Shown here one piece after another: positions 1 to 12,510 of a DNA stretch of 64,000 nucleotides (its first letter is position 1; every line of letters begins with the position of its first letter). This DNA is from Cyrtodaria siliqua (taxonomy: Eukaryota > Mollusca > Bivalvia > Adapedonta > Hiatellidae). The notes under the pieces were generated by a model that saw nothing but the letters and a program-made list of their open reading frames with translations, made no database searches and was not told where the DNA came from. Both the position numbers and the translations under genes were made by a program. The stretch is taken from the NCBI GenBank assembly GCA_037043455.1, contig JAWPHD010000287.1:186001-250000 (forward strand). The letters run 5' to 3'.

Positions 1-101
1 ATAGCAAATACATTATATAAATAGCTGGATATTTTAGACCAGTGTTAATGTAATATTCTAGTAATTTTTTAATTATTTTTTACGTACTGAGAGGTGCAGA
101 T

Positions 102-572
102 TGTTACAGAACATTCTTAAATCTAGAATGTTCCATGTTAGTATATAAATACAGTATTTTGTAGTTGTTGTTTGGTTTCAGTATCAGTAATCAAGTGGAT
201 CTCGTTCATTATTTTAATTCAGAATTTACAAGATATTGGATGCTGCGAATTAAGTTTAATGTGAGATGATAACAATTATTGTGTCCATCTATAACAAAAG
301 CGACTGTGCATTATTTGGACATTTGGACTATTTTGAATTAATAAACCAGGAAAGATTTGAAGTGAAATTGGTTAAAAGGGACACTTGACAATTTAGATTA
401 AAGGGACACTTACCAATACTATTTGGAATTTATTCGTATATTGGATTTATAGAAATGCTGGATCCATTTTATATATTTTCTGTCAGTGAATATCTTTCTT
501 GTAATAATAAATTTATTGATTATATTTAAAAAAAGAGAAGTTCTTGCTGGTTTCACTTCCGTTCTTGTTACA
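102..572 (+). mobile_element. LTR of a Ty3/gypsy-type retrotransposon
   Basis: A 471-bp segment opening and closing with TGTTACA. It has a TATA box (TATATAAAT, 142-150) and an AATAAA-type signal near 505-515. A homologous LTR lies inverted at 43103-43475, and the match includes both termini. The bases after it (TTTTAGCCGTAACAATATC) are also conserved between the two, which marks them as the element's leader. I could not assign the primer tRNA. Confidence 0.65.
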
Positions 573-727
573 TTTTAGCCGTAACAATATCGAGAGCGGA
601 ATCGCTAAAAGGAAATGCGACCTTTTTCGGTGGGATTTTGGTCACTAAACTATTTCCTATTAAAAACTATTTTAATTCGGCCAACCTAAAATAATTATGG
701 TCAGATTATCGAGAGCATGCTAAAAAC
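573..727 (+). mobile_element. Leader of the LTR element
   Basis: Sequence between the LTR and the minisatellite. Its first 24 bases are conserved after the inverted LTR copy at 43103. No coding seen. Confidence 0.4.
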
Positions 728-1186
728 AGATTCCGATCATAACATCGATGTTATGTCTCTGCAGATGCTGATCATTACATTAATGTTATATGTCTCTGAA
801 GCTTCTGATCATTACACCGATGTTATGTCTCTGCATATTCTGATCATTACACCAATGTTATGTGTTTCAGCAGATTCTGATCATTACACCGATGTTATAT
901 CTCTGCAGATTCTGATCATTACACAGATGTTATGCCGCTGCAGATTCTGATCATTACACCAATGTTATTTCTCTGCAGATTCTGATCACTACACCGATGT
1001 TATGCCTCTGCAGATTCTGATCATTACACCGATGATATGTCTCTGCAGCTTTTGATCATTACACCGATGGATATGTCTCTGCAGATTCTGATCATTACTC
1101 AGATGTTATGCCTCTACAGATTCAGATCATAACACGGATGCTATGCCTCTGCAAATTCTGATCATAACACCGATATATCTGCAATT
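728..1186 (+). repeat. 35-bp minisatellite, about 13 units
   Basis: Units follow GATTCTGATCATTACACC GATGTTATGTCTCTGCA with variation. The core CATAACA-CCGA-TGTTATG is a 7-bp inverted repeat, and each unit also carries TGATCA and CTGCAG. It sits between the leader and the pol remnant of the LTR element. The 77-codon frame across it is repeat-derived. Confidence 0.85.
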
Positions 1187-2290
1187 GTAGACATGGACTC
1201 TCCTAAAAATCGAGCAGAGCATGGTACAATATCTGTCGAAATTTACCCCAAACCTAGCAGAGTTATTAGCATTTTTTCTCTCATTTTCATGGGATAAGAC
1301 CCAAGCCGCAGCAGCAGTTCAAAGGGTAAAGGAAATAGTCACTGACACACCTGAGTTAGCATACTATGACAACAAGAAGCCATTGAATTTGGAAGTTGAT
1401 GCCCCAAAGTTTGGTTTAGGAGCCACACTCTTACTCTTTCTATTTACTAACGCATTTGCTTCGAAGTTCCGTACAAAGACTGAAATAAATTATGCACAGA
1501 TTGAAAAGGAAATGTTTGCCATTCTGTTTGGATGCAAACGATTCCATTATTACATATATGGTCAAAACGTGGTATATTTTAAAAGTGACCACAAGCCATT
1601 TGAATCAATCATGCAAAAGCCCCTTTACCATGCACCCCTCGATTACAACGCATGATGCTACAGCTACAACGGTACAGTATATATGTAAAAATAGACATAT
1701 AAGTGGTAAAAAGATTCCCGTGGCTGACACACTGCCAAAGACGTCACTACCCGAAACATACCCTGGCCTCTCAGATAGCATGGACATACAAGTACACACA
1801 GTACTATCAAACCTTCCTATTACTGACTGTAAGTTAAGAGATTTACAAGTCAAAACAGATCAAGATCCGCTCATGCGCTTACTCAAAAAGGTGGTAAGGG
1901 TGGCCTGACAGTAAATCTAAATGCCCTTCACCATAAGCAGCATTTTACAATTACCGCGATGAACTGTCATATGCTGACGGTTTGATACTGAAGGGTGAGA
2001 AAATACCCCAGGTCGTTAAGTCAAACATGTTAGAAACTGTACATACTGGCCACATTGGAACTCGAAAAGTGGCTCAGAAGAGACCGTGATATGATGTTTT
2101 GGCCCAGAATGTCATCAGAAATAACCGATATGGTTTCGAAATGTCCTGACTGTTTGGAGCGAAGGAATTCCAATTTCAATGAACCACTCATACCACATCG
2201 AGGGCTTGGCGCAAGGCTGGTCTAACTCACCTTTTGCAAACTTTTCAGGAGAAGCAAAAAACTGATTATATTCTTGGAAAATTAGCTGAC
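1187..2290 (+). pseudogene. Ty3/gypsy-type pol remnant (RNase H and integrase zinc finger)
   Basis: Starts with the end of the RT domain (DSPKNRAE, shifted frame, then MVQYLSKFTPN), continues through an RNase H region (LEVDAPKFGLGATL, FASKFRTKTEINYAQIEKEMFAILFGCKRFHYYIYG, SDHKPFE), then a frameshifted linker (LRDLQVKTDQDPLM). At 2040-2200 the integrase H2C2 finger reads HTGHIGTRK in one frame and FWPRMSSEITDMVSKCPDCLERR in the next. At least three frame breaks, and the integrase catalytic core is missing. It probably belongs with the LTR at 102-572, same strand. Confidence 0.72.
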
Positions 2291-3221
2291 AGACATGGAA
2301 ATAAGATTTTTTATTATAAATTCTTCAAATAATTCATTAATTAAAAAAACAAAACATATATATTAATAGGAATTCTAACACAACCTCCGCAGTCTTTCAT
2401 ATACACAAAGAAGAAAGACAGCGATATGTTATTCTACGATATAATACAGCTGTTCCATTAATTCCCCGCGTATATTTCATCCGTTTGAAGCGCCATGTTA
2501 CATGAAGTCACTTGGTAAATATACATGACGAAGACAAACTCAACAGTAATTTTAATGAAATGTTAATTACAACAAACTTGCCATGCTCCCATTTATTCGC
2601 ACAAACCCATTTTACCAGGACAGTCATAATGAATAACAGTGAACAAAATATGTTTTAAAGTTGACCCTCTGTGGTAATGGTTTACCATCAAATGATTAAA
2701 AAATCCAGAAACAAACAATATAACTTTTTTATATTTAAAGAGGTGTTATGACTTTCCTGATATCAAAGCATCAGCCATAATATTTTCATCCTAGCTTTAA
2801 GTACGTATATGTTTTTATCACTAAGTTGTAATTGCCTATCACAATCATGCACAAGTTTGAAATGTTTCTCAGAGCGTAATAGTAAACACCTTAGTCAGGA
2901 TCATTCAGTATTATTTAAAATAAACATCATATTAGTGAAATACGGATGGATAGCATGTATTCACTCATCGGAAAATGATTACCACTTCGACTATTTTTCG
3001 GTTGATAATCATTCTCTCAGAGTAAACATTCTTACTACCCATCTCTCATGAATGTGATATTTATACATATTATTATACATATGTACTATAATCCCCATAG
3101 ACATGGAGTAAGAATGTGCAAGTAAGAACGTACATTCTTACCAACTAAGAACCAACTAAGAATGTACAAGCAAGAATGCACATGTATTTAACAAAAGCAT
3201 GATACATCAACTTATAAAAAA
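2291..3221. other. Unassigned stretch
   Basis: AT-rich; no gene or repeat family recognised. 3110-3185 has a short local repeat of AAGAATGTACAAG-type words. Confidence 0.5.
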
Positions 3222-3275
3222 GAGTATGATAATGGACCTTCGGAAACGGCCGAGCACGACACATACGATCTATTG
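3222..3275 (-). repeat. Fragment of the hairpin-bearing dispersed repeat
   Basis: GTATGATAATGGACC and GGAAACGGCCGAGCACGACA match, inverted, the end of the repeat at 22852-23053 and 40567-40766. Confidence 0.5.
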
Positions 3276-3519
3276 CAACAAATATAAAGTTCACATTCAT
3301 AAGTGGGAGATAGTAAGATATTTCACCCCGAGGGAATGATTATTGACTGAGGCAGAGTCATTTTTAAAATGTAAATTTATTCTTTCTATCCCATTCCCAT
3401 GAATTTGAAATTGATGTTACATAATAGTATGTGCACTACTATCACACTCTTCTAACCCTATATGCACTAAAGCTGAGAATGACACCCTCTACAATATGTA
3501 TGCCTACCAAAGAAATATT

Positions 3520-3625
3520 TACTATCACCGATAGTATGTTTGATATCACCAGTCATGATAGTTTGATATCACCGATTTTATGCCTCTGCCGATTATGATC
3601 ATAACACCGATGTTATACCTCTGCA
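3520..3625 (+). repeat. 35-bp minisatellite, about 2-3 units
   Basis: Same unit as at 728-1186 (GATCATAACACCGATGTTAT and CTCTGC), with degenerate TTTGATATCACC versions at its left edge. 3275-3520 and 3626-3985 on either side hold nothing I recognise. Confidence 0.65.
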
Positions 3626-3984
3626 TACAATCTCTACCCAGAGTACACTCGTTCCTCATTTGACTCTGTCAACGTCAAAGGAAGTAGGGCGAACTTTGAG
3701 GTCACGTGATTATTCAAAAACGTTATGACGATGTTTATAATAAATACTTTTGCGTGATCTGTAAAGATAAATTATAGGCCTATATTAAATAATTTCAATT
3801 TTTATTTCTATGAATTAATTTTGTATAGTAATTTTATGCTATCGCAATATAATATTTACACAAGGAATAAATATGTTTCAGGCAAACATATTCCAATTTA
3901 ACAGGTTTTACCAAAATCTTGTAATTTAGTAGTTAGCAGCGATATATGTGAGTGCAAGGAACAATAACTCTGCGCGGAGATTGC

Positions 3985-4486
3985 TCTGCATATTCTGATC
4001 ATAACACCAATGTTATGACTCTGTAGATTCTGATCATAACACCAATGTTATGACTCTGTAGATTCTGATCATAACACCAATGTTATGACTCTGTAGATCC
4101 TGATCATAACACCAATGTTATGATTCTGTATAATCTGATCATATCATAACACCAATGTTATGACTCTGTAGATTCTGATCATAACACCAATGTTATGACT
4201 CTGTAGATCCTGATCATAACACCAATGTTATGACTCTGTAGATTCTGATCATCACACCAATGTTATGTCTCTCCAGATCCTATCATAACACCGATGTTAT
4301 GTCTCTGCAGATCCTGATCATAACAACGATGTTATGCCTCTGCCGATACTGATCATAACACCGATGTTATGCCTCTGCAGATATGATCATAACACAGATT
4401 TTATGCCTCTGCAGATTATGATCATAACACCGATGTTATGCCTTTGCAGATTATGATCATAACACCGATGTGATGCCTCTGCAGAT
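3985..4486 (+). repeat. 35-bp minisatellite, about 14 units
   Basis: Tandem GATCATAACACCAATGTTAT units shading into GATCATAACACCGATGTTAT units from left to right, most keeping the CATAACA/TGTTATG inverted repeat. Unit variants are clustered, which indicates local expansion. 4487-4696 is unassigned. Confidence 0.85.
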
Positions 4487-4696
4487 TCCTAGATGTGTGA
4501 TTATCAACTTGAAGTCATTTAGAATAAGGTTAAATTTTCTGTTCTTTATATATGCTAATAATTGTAAAATAATAGATCATTTAACAATATTGTAGGGAAA
4601 CCCGGTATTGTGTTGATCGGGCTTTAGTGCTGGGTTACAGAACCGTAGGTCGCTAACACGTCAATGATAAGCTTGATATGTCAGCTTCAAATATTA

Positions 4697-5390
4697 AAGG
4701 AGAAATGATAACAGACAAAGTGTACCGCCTTGGAACGGGGTCAGTGATATCAGGTTTACCACCTTGGAACAGTCAGTGATATCAGGTGTACCGACTTGGA
4801 ACGGTCAGTGATATCCGGTGAACCGCCTTGGAACGGTCAGTGATAAAAGGGCCGCTGTGGGTTTAAACCAGGTTCTGCACCAAACCTCCCTATTACCATA
4901 TTGTCAACCCAATAAAACGAGGCAGTGTAATTAAAGAAGTCCCCGCCAGTCTATTTCCTCTTACAAACCAAACTATGCAGCTTTAATAGACAATGTAGGT
5001 ATAGCTCTAAGAGTATCATGTATATCGGAATATAAAAAACCCAGGAAAACACAAAGTAAATACTCGACTAGACAAGATTGAAGACAAACACCAAACGTTA
5101 CCATCCATCTGACGATTTAGGTAGACGTCGTCATAGGGTTCCAAAATTTCGGGTCATCGCACATGAATAACATAGTGACAAAGTGCAAATGGGCCAACCA
5201 CTAAACATGCAGTGCGTTGCAAATGACAAGGTCATAACTGATTTAGATAAACTTTTACGATTGTATGAAAGTGATAAAGACGAAAAACCAAGGATCTTAC
5301 AAAGTTTGTGAACACGTCAACATAGATAGATCTTGACGCAGAAGATTTCTTAAATTGCTTTGATATCATATATATCATTACTATAACGGT
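4697..5390 (-). mobile_element. PLE subfamily A tail with RT C-terminal remnant
   Basis: Minus-strand 3' UTR (the reverse complement of GGTTTAAACC-type text near 4860, the repeated ACCGCCTTGGAACGGTC hairpin segment three times between 4720 and 4850) and decayed RT C-terminal sequence up to about 5390. The hairpin segment is locally triplicated. Confidence 0.55.
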
Positions 5391-5538
5391 CTGAATATTT
5401 GTTGCTTTCTCGGCGTTTATAGCGTTATATAATTACGCTATTATTTATTATTTATTTATTGTAAATCTAAATGGGCCCCTTTTGCGGGCATTCACTTCCG
5501 ATATCAGAACATTTGAATCATATCTTGATGACTATTTG

Positions 5539-6561
5539 TGTCACAGGATGACCTTAGTGGTTGGGCTAACTCAGGAAAGAATCAATGACGGTGAATGCAT
5601 TTACATAAGTTTAATGCAACTTTTAAAATATGTTTAATATATATACAATTATCTAAAAAAACAAGCGAATACACAAATGAACTATGAAAAGAATGTTCTC
5701 CTGAACGTTTAAGACGTTCTTAGTATTGTTATAAATACTGAATGTCTAAGACACTAAAGTGTTGTTAAAGCTATAACAATGTTGATCTAGCGCGATAACT
5801 GTGATGCGCGAGAGCTCATGAAGATGATGATGCGCGAATTCAATGGATGATTGTCATCAAATGCCTTCTGTAAGGGTTGATGACGCGATGCAATGATAGT
5901 TAATCTCCACTGAGATTGTGAATGATATTCCTCCAGTGAGGACTGGTAACGGGCCCACCTTGTGTCCCGGGGGTTGTCGTTAGTAAAACCTGGCTGCGCA
6001 GGTACGGGGACCGTCTCCACCGCTTGTAAACGTTATTCGTGGAAGCTTATCTCCACTCCTGGATATCCAAACCTAGATGGCTTACTCCAACCCTGGATGG
6101 CTTATATCCTGGATGGCTTATTTCCAACCCTGGATGGCTTAGGCACATGTTGCCTATGAAATTTGCCGTCCAATCTCTGTTCCAACAAAGTACTATCGAT
6201 GATCCCCGCGAAAGCTAGAAGACAATGGGTTTTATAGCAAACATTACGCCCAAAGCATTATTTCCCCCGTTCAATCCGTGACAAACGTGGCTAAATCTAC
6301 AGTATTGAATCTACACGAGAGGCCCCTTATACAATTTTGCCGTTTAAGGAGAATATACCTATACGTTTACATGCATTAGCACAAAACTAAACTTATGACA
6401 CGGCCTCTCTGGTGGCCACTTAAAATGTGCACGCTTTTACGTGTTACATGAATAGATCATGAATATTGTGAAATTGTTTCAACTCGAACAATAGATTTTG
6501 GGTGTAACCGATACAAGAGCTATATACGACCAGTACGCTCTACCCGTGACATTTTGTGACA
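5539..6561 (-). mobile_element. Solo LTR (copy 1) with target duplication ATTTG
   Basis: A 1023-bp segment running on the minus strand from TGTCACAAAATG to CCTGTGACA. The five bases on both sides are ATTTG (5534-5538 and 6562-6566). Homologous along its length to 46657-48201 in the opposite orientation. A short tandem of GGATGGCTTA units lies at 6068-6145. The small open frames here (5787-6020, 5962-6159) are not genes. No internal retrotransposon sequence adjoins. Confidence 0.72.
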
Positions 6562-6566
6562 ATTTG

Positions 6567-7634
6567 TACATTGTCTCTAGATTTATTTCTTGTACTCCTG
6601 AAGAATGCGTAAAGCCGAGCGTTCTTGAGTATCTATTTTAGCCATTATACACACTAGCTTAGAGTGTTTTTAAAGATACCTGGTTGATATCTTCGAAAAC
6701 TGCCAGATTGAGTGTACCACAAGTATGTTCATGTAATAGATAGACCGTTTATAACGACATGACTTAATTGATAACACATTTGAAGTACATTTATTATCAG
6801 CTACGAAATTGCCCCTCTTACAGGGTCGTAAATCGGTTTGTTCCGTATATCAGAGTTCATCATTCGAGCATTTTAAATAAGATTCGTTTTAAAATGTCGT
6901 TATTCTCTCCTTTAAATGTTTTCAATGATTTCCATGATTTCGTCTAATAACTTTGGCAATTTCATCTCCAGTGCGGCATAAATCATATTTAAGTAACAGC
7001 TAATATTCTAAATTATTTCAAATATTATATTTGGGCATGATATAAAGTATATCATTTCCAATAGCATATCTGCATATATTTAATTCAGTAACATGTTGCA
7101 ACAATGTCTTGATATCAGTATAGCGTTCGTTTATGCGTAAATAGTGCCGATCGAAATAGTCATATTTAAATATACTGAACAAAAAAAGAAACGTACAATT
7201 TTTTTTGCTGGTATTTCCATAGGCCAGATTTTGAAGGCGTATAGCAGCTTAAACAGTGTTTTAATAAAACAATGTTTGATGTTTGTAAGCACACTTAATG
7301 AGTACTAAATAAAACAGTTTCAAATTTGACTAGCAATTATTTTTTATGGATGATATAGATATGTTAAAGGGAGGTAATTTGATGATTGTTGATAAAATAT
7401 TGTCTCGAATAAATTTCGGTAATATTCGTAGATTTAAGTTGATTTTGTGGCCAAAATACATGTTTTAAGAAATAGGGGGCTAACTCTCTTGTGTACTGAA
7501 CTTTTTAAAAACATCTTTGTTTGGACTATTGGCGGTCTATCTAATTATTTTTAAAACATAATTAATTCTTTCCTGTTTGGCTGTTTAGACAATCAGCATC
7601 GACATCGGCGGACGTTTTATTTTTGTTTCAGTAA
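6567..7634. other. Unassigned stretch with possible transposon end
   Basis: No gene seen. TATACTGAACAAAAAAAG near 7172 resembles the terminal text of some Tc1/mariner-type elements, and an inverted TTTTTTGTTCAGTATAC occurs at 42097-42113, but no paired end is found locally. Confidence 0.3.
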
Positions 7635-8170
7635 ATAATTATACTAAAAGTAGATATAAAAAACGAACAGAAATTCAAGGACGACAGTCAACCACAAACA
7701 CACAGAAACAAAGAACAACCATAAAGATGAATACACTTCAAACTGAGTACCTTCTTTGTGGCTTTCTAGGCTATTGTTTTTTGTATTTATTTATTCACGA
7801 GCATCTTTGTGTTTTACTTCTATTGCCTACTAATGCTGCCTTGTTAGTTAGGGAACAGTTCATGGCGGAGATTTGTTTGTTTACACTGTCCATTTTTATT
7901 GGGATGACAGTAGGGTAAGTGTGAGGTTTGGTGCACCCTAGAACCTGGTTTAAACCCCCATTGGCCTACTTTGCCACTGACCGTTCCAAGGCGGTAGCCC
8001 TATTGTCAACCCGTTTGTGTTTGTGATGTCGTTTGCATTTATTATTACTTTTGTCTTCTTTTTTGTCTGTTTGCGTGTTTGTTTCTGTATTTTGTGGTTG
8101 ACTGTTCTCCTTGAATGCTACTTTCCCTGTCCGATCTTTTTATATTTATTTACATATTTTAAGAATCAAA
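7635..8170 (+). mobile_element. Two PLE subfamily A 3' tails facing each other
   Basis: 7635-7735 is the outermost part of a minus-strand tail; 7736-8170 is a plus-strand tail (GAGTACCTTCTTTGTGGC to the terminal TTTATATTT). They meet without spacer. Neither has RT sequence. Confidence 0.5.
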
Positions 8171-8499
8171 ACTCTATAGACACAATATAAACGGCCAGAC
8201 CAAACTGAAAAAATGCCGAGGGCCGAATTAAGAGTTACCATCTCATAATACATTCTACGCATATTCAATCACGGGTATTACGAGAACCCATACACATATA
8301 CTTTTAATCTGCGCATATACATTATTATATGACCTGAACACCTGGATATAGTCTTAATAAACGGTTTTGAAACGCAATCTTGCCGATATTTGGCGGGTTA
8401 GTTTCGTGGCAAAAACGTCAACATCCAGTGAAATTAGAAAAGCGATACAAGTGTATGTTATTGTAAAACTAAAACTAAAATTACTATTACAAGCACTTC

Positions 8500-10080
8500 A
8501 AGTTGTATTCAGAATTGTACTGAACAACTGCAGCAGTACGACCAGAAAACCCGAGGGACGAACGTTCATGCACCAACCTCCCCTTTCAGTGTTTCAGAAA
8601 GGTTGTGCGTCATCGCAAAAGAGAAAAGTGAAGCGTAGTGAATGATTGTAGATGGGTCAATCACCAAGCATGACGTGCGTTGTAATACTTAAGAGTCATA
8701 TCATTTTCTAACGATTTTCCTGATTAATTAAGTAAAATGGTCAGGAAATCCGTCAGACCCCTTTAATTTCCTAAGTTTATAGATCACATCTCAATAGAAT
8801 AAAAGTTATGATATTCCTAGTCGCAGCAAAGTGTTTAGGTTGGTGTTGTACTTCTACAGCAGGGTTTCATTGCGGCGTAGGACTTCGAGAAAGATCTACT
8901 TAGTTTATGATAAAGAAAACCTTGCTGAAGAAGTTCGAAATGTGGATAGTTAACGATGTCAAAGTTAAAGTCATCTCTCTTATCATATAGTTTATTATGT
9001 ATGTAATCAATTGAAATCGAGAGATGAACATCGAGAAATGCTGCTATAGTATCAGCACTGTAGGCTTTATTCTCCATTAGCTCTGGTGAATAAATATTAC
9101 TGATCATATGTGCAAAGAACGGATTATCGAAATGATGCTATAGTATCAGCACGGTAGGCTTTATTCTCCATTAGCTCTGGTGAATAAATATTACTGATCA
9201 TATGTGCAAAGAACGGATTATCAATATTGAGTATGTCATCATGATACCGAGATGTATTATTAAACGCATCAATAATGGCTCTCTGGTTAGCTGATGACAC
9301 TCAAAATAAAATCACTATCATAACAGTATAAAACAAATCTGCGACAAGTGTCCCACACTTAATACCCATAGGACTGCCAACAGCCTGGCGGTAAACGGTT
9401 TTACCCTATAAAACAAAGATGTTCTCTAACAGAAAAAATAACGCCTACAAGCATCCACGGAAGCTTATCACTAGTGGTGTTTGTATAGAAAGCTCTGACA
9501 TTATTACACGCAAGTAAATAGTGCCTTCTCTAGCAAATGTCTTCTGTATAAGCTAAATCAATTTCTCTTTTATCAGATTATGTGGTAGAGTTGTGTATAT
9601 TACACCATAATTTATCAAGGACTCCTCCGGACCTTTTGATCGATCACCCATCTTTTTGCAATATTTAATAACATATCTTTTAATCGCAGATAGGCAAGCG
9701 GTCAAAAGGTCGACAGTTTTGACATATTTGTAGTGGTACAAGTACAACGTGTTTTGTGTAGATTTGGAATCCAGTATATAGCGGGGAGCTTATTCTGCTT
9801 ATATTTACAGAAACCTTCATGGTCTCCAAATAAGAACACATGCTTGGAAACTATACCCCTCTCCATCAACGGTGTGGTTAGATAAGCGGAAGCTCTCGCT
9901 AACACTGCATTCAACGTACTGATATAGTGCAGTCGCCAGACAACAATGATATTGTTGAAGGCTTTGTCTGCAGGAAATAGAACAAATTTAATCCTTTCTG
10001 TTCTAATATTGTTAATACTATATATCTTAAATAACTTCAACTCAAGAAAACTAACATTTCTGATTCTGTCGCTTCTTTTC
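8500..10080 (-). pseudogene. Broken PLE subfamily B copy
   Basis: Minus strand from 10080: FPADKAFNNIIVVWRLHY, YWIPNLHKTRCTCTTTNMSKL, TLPHNLIKEKL, VGSPMGIKCGTLVADLF, then RYHDDIL (the YLDD leucine replaced by histidine) and IYDKRDDFNFDIVNYPH, with many stops and frameshifts, and a UTR remnant down to 8500. An 86-bp stretch is directly duplicated (about 9047-9132 and 9136-9222). At the position where two subfamily A copies carry UGA, this copy has TGG (Trp). Confidence 0.62.
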
Positions 10081-10656
10081 ATTGAATTACATCTCTCTAT
10101 TGAAAATGGTGAAATAATTTGTACAGTCTATGACAATTTAATTTTGATATTGTTAATAATCCCCACTTGGATGGGGATGTTCCCCAAGCTACTGTCGTGC
10201 CCTTAATGGTTTATTCTCTTGTTGCTCTGGCTTCTGCCAAGTCATTGAGTACCTTCATTGTGGCTTTCTAGGCTATTGTTTTTTTGTATTATATTTACAC
10301 GAGCATATTTGTGTTTTACTTATATTGCCTATTGATGCTGCCTTGTTGGTTAGAGATTAGATCATTGCGGGGATTTCTATATTTACACTGTCCTCTTTTA
10401 ACTGGATGACAATAGGGTAAGTGTGAGGTTTGGTGCACCCTAAAACCGGTTTAAAACACCAGTGCCCTTTGTTGCCACTGACCGTTCCAAGGCGGTAGCC
10501 CTATTGTCAATCCTTTTGTGTTTGTGATGTCGTTTGCATTTTTTATTACTTTTGCCTTCTCGTTTGTCTGTTTGCGTGTTTGTTTTTTGTGTTTTGTGAT
10601 TGACTGTCGTCCTTGAATGCTGTTTTCCCTGTCCGATATTTTTATCTTTCTTATTG
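10077..10656 (+). mobile_element. PLE subfamily A fragment (internally deleted, with 3' tail)
   Basis: Begins in RT sequence (ELHLSIENGEII, then the YDN and NYPHLDGD region out of frame), then jumps to the 3' UTR at about 10205 and runs to its T-rich end near 10656. It abuts the minus-strand subfamily B copy on the left and another plus-strand A copy on the right. Confidence 0.6.
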
Positions 10657-11460
10657 TGTCTATGTTTCTCAACTTATTCGTTTTTCTGGAGCTTGTAGTC
10701 ATGTTAAAGTCTTTAATATTCGTAATAATTAGACTTAGAAGCTACTACAGCATGGCTACCGTTACAATAAACTTCGAATAGCCTTTGCAAAATTTTATTA
10801 TCGTAACCCTGATCTACTTTTAAAAATATAAAAGCAATTTAACAACTCTTCTCGACAAGGACTATCACAACCTGACTTCCATGGTGATGTGATTTTAAGA
10901 TTCTTTGTCTCAATCACTTTCATACAAATAGGTTATGACCCTATCATTTTGCAACGCACTGCATGTTTAGTGGTTGACCAATTTACAGTTCATCCATGTG
11001 CTTTCCTCTTTGGTTTTGAAATGACCGGACATATTGTGGACGTCAACCTGAATCCGCAAAGGATGGTAGCGTTTGATATTTGTCTTAAATCTTGTCCTGT
11101 CTTACCCATAACGATTTGTTCTCTTGTTGCGTACTTGCTTTGTGGCTTTCTAGGCTTGTTTGTTAGAGAACATAACCTGGCGGGTTTATCTTAATTTACA
11201 TTTTCCCGTTTTATTGGGAAGGCAATAAGGTAAGAGTGAGGTTTGGTCCAACCTAAAACCTGGTTAACCCCCCAGCGGCCTTTTTTGCCACTGAACGTTC
11301 CAAGCCCTATTGTCTAACCCTTTATGTTTGTGATGTCATATCTTGCTTTTTATTTGTCTTTATAGTTGTATTTTTGTTTCTGTGCGTGTTTGTGGTTGAC
11401 TGTTTGTGGTTGACTGTGGTCTTAGACTGCTACATGTCCTGTTCGACTTTAATATATTTT
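10657..11460 (+). mobile_element. PLE subfamily A fragment, head-to-tail with the preceding copy
   Basis: Starts directly after the previous copy's tail with RT sequence for VSQLIRFSRAC, continues through KLLQHGYRYNKL-like and YDPIILQRTACLVV (10930-10980), then the 3' UTR to about 11460. Frame broken. The direct junction is a head-to-tail tandem. Confidence 0.6.
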
Positions 11461-11539
11461 TACTACAAGAACACACGTATATACACAATTCGATCTGGAA
11501 ATGCCGCAGCATCCACAAATGACATAAATAGAAATATTT

Positions 11540-12510
11540 ATTCTGAAATAGACGCACAGTAAACGACACCAAAAACATAAAAGGTTTGACAACATGGGTC
11601 AGTTGCAAAAAGGCCGTTGTGTCTTTAAACCAGGTTCTCGGGTGCACCAAACTTCACTTTTACCATATTGAAATCCCAACCGAGCAGGACAGTGTAAATA
11701 AGGAACTACCCGTCAGGCTACAGCATCTAACAACCCAAGCAACATTAATAGGCAATATAAGTGAAACAAAAATAAGAATACATGTATTTCCGATCTTCAC
11801 CGGAAACCAATGAAAGATTCTTTTAATGTTGTAAATGGCAGCACTTAAGTTCAGATTCATACATTAGGCGTCTTTTAAATTATGTTGTAGGAGACAATAA
11901 GGGTCATGTTCATACATTAGGCTTATATTGAATTGCATATAACAGACTGATAATTTATAATAAAAGTAGATATAAAAGTTGAACAGGAAATGTAGCATTC
12001 AAGGACCACAGTCAACCACACACAGGCACAGAAACGGAAATCTACAAAGATGAATAGAAGACATGATATGACATCACAAACATAAAAGGGTTAAAAATAG
12101 GGCTACCGCCTTGGCAAGGTATGACATACAGCGTGCGTCAAACCTCTCTATTACCCTATTGTCATCCCAATAAACTATAATATAAAACGATATCCCCACG
12201 AGGTTATATTATCTAAAAAACACGGCAGCATTAATAGGCAATAAAAGTAATTTTTAAAAACACATAATTGATTATGTATATATAAACAAACCAAAGCCTT
12301 GAAAACTTCAAAATAAACACTCAATGACTTGGAAGAATCCATAGCAACAAGAGAACAAACAGTTAAGTGTAAGGGTACGAAAAGCAACATTTAAGACAAA
12401 CATCGAAAGCTACCGTCCTATAAGGATTTAGGTAGACATCATCATAGGGTTTACACTCTGTCCGGTCATCGCACAGTCAAAGAGGAAAGAATAGTGTCGC
12501 ACTGTAAAGT
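11540..12510 (-). mobile_element. Two successive PLE subfamily A tails
   Basis: Minus-strand 3' UTR pieces at about 11560-11775 and 11960-12510, the second reaching the RT stop region. The first lies tail-to-tail with the plus-strand copy ending at 11460. Short frames here are read from UTR sequence. Confidence 0.5.

Noticed and set aside
728..4486. CRISPR-like array
   Set aside because: Units are contiguous 35-bp repeats without unique spacers, in a eukaryotic genome.
5787..6020. 77-residue open frame on the minus strand
   Set aside because: Lies inside solo LTR copy 1 and is not preserved in copy 2.
7172..7510. Tc1/mariner element
   Set aside because: One terminal-like word only; no matching inverted end nearby and no transposase.
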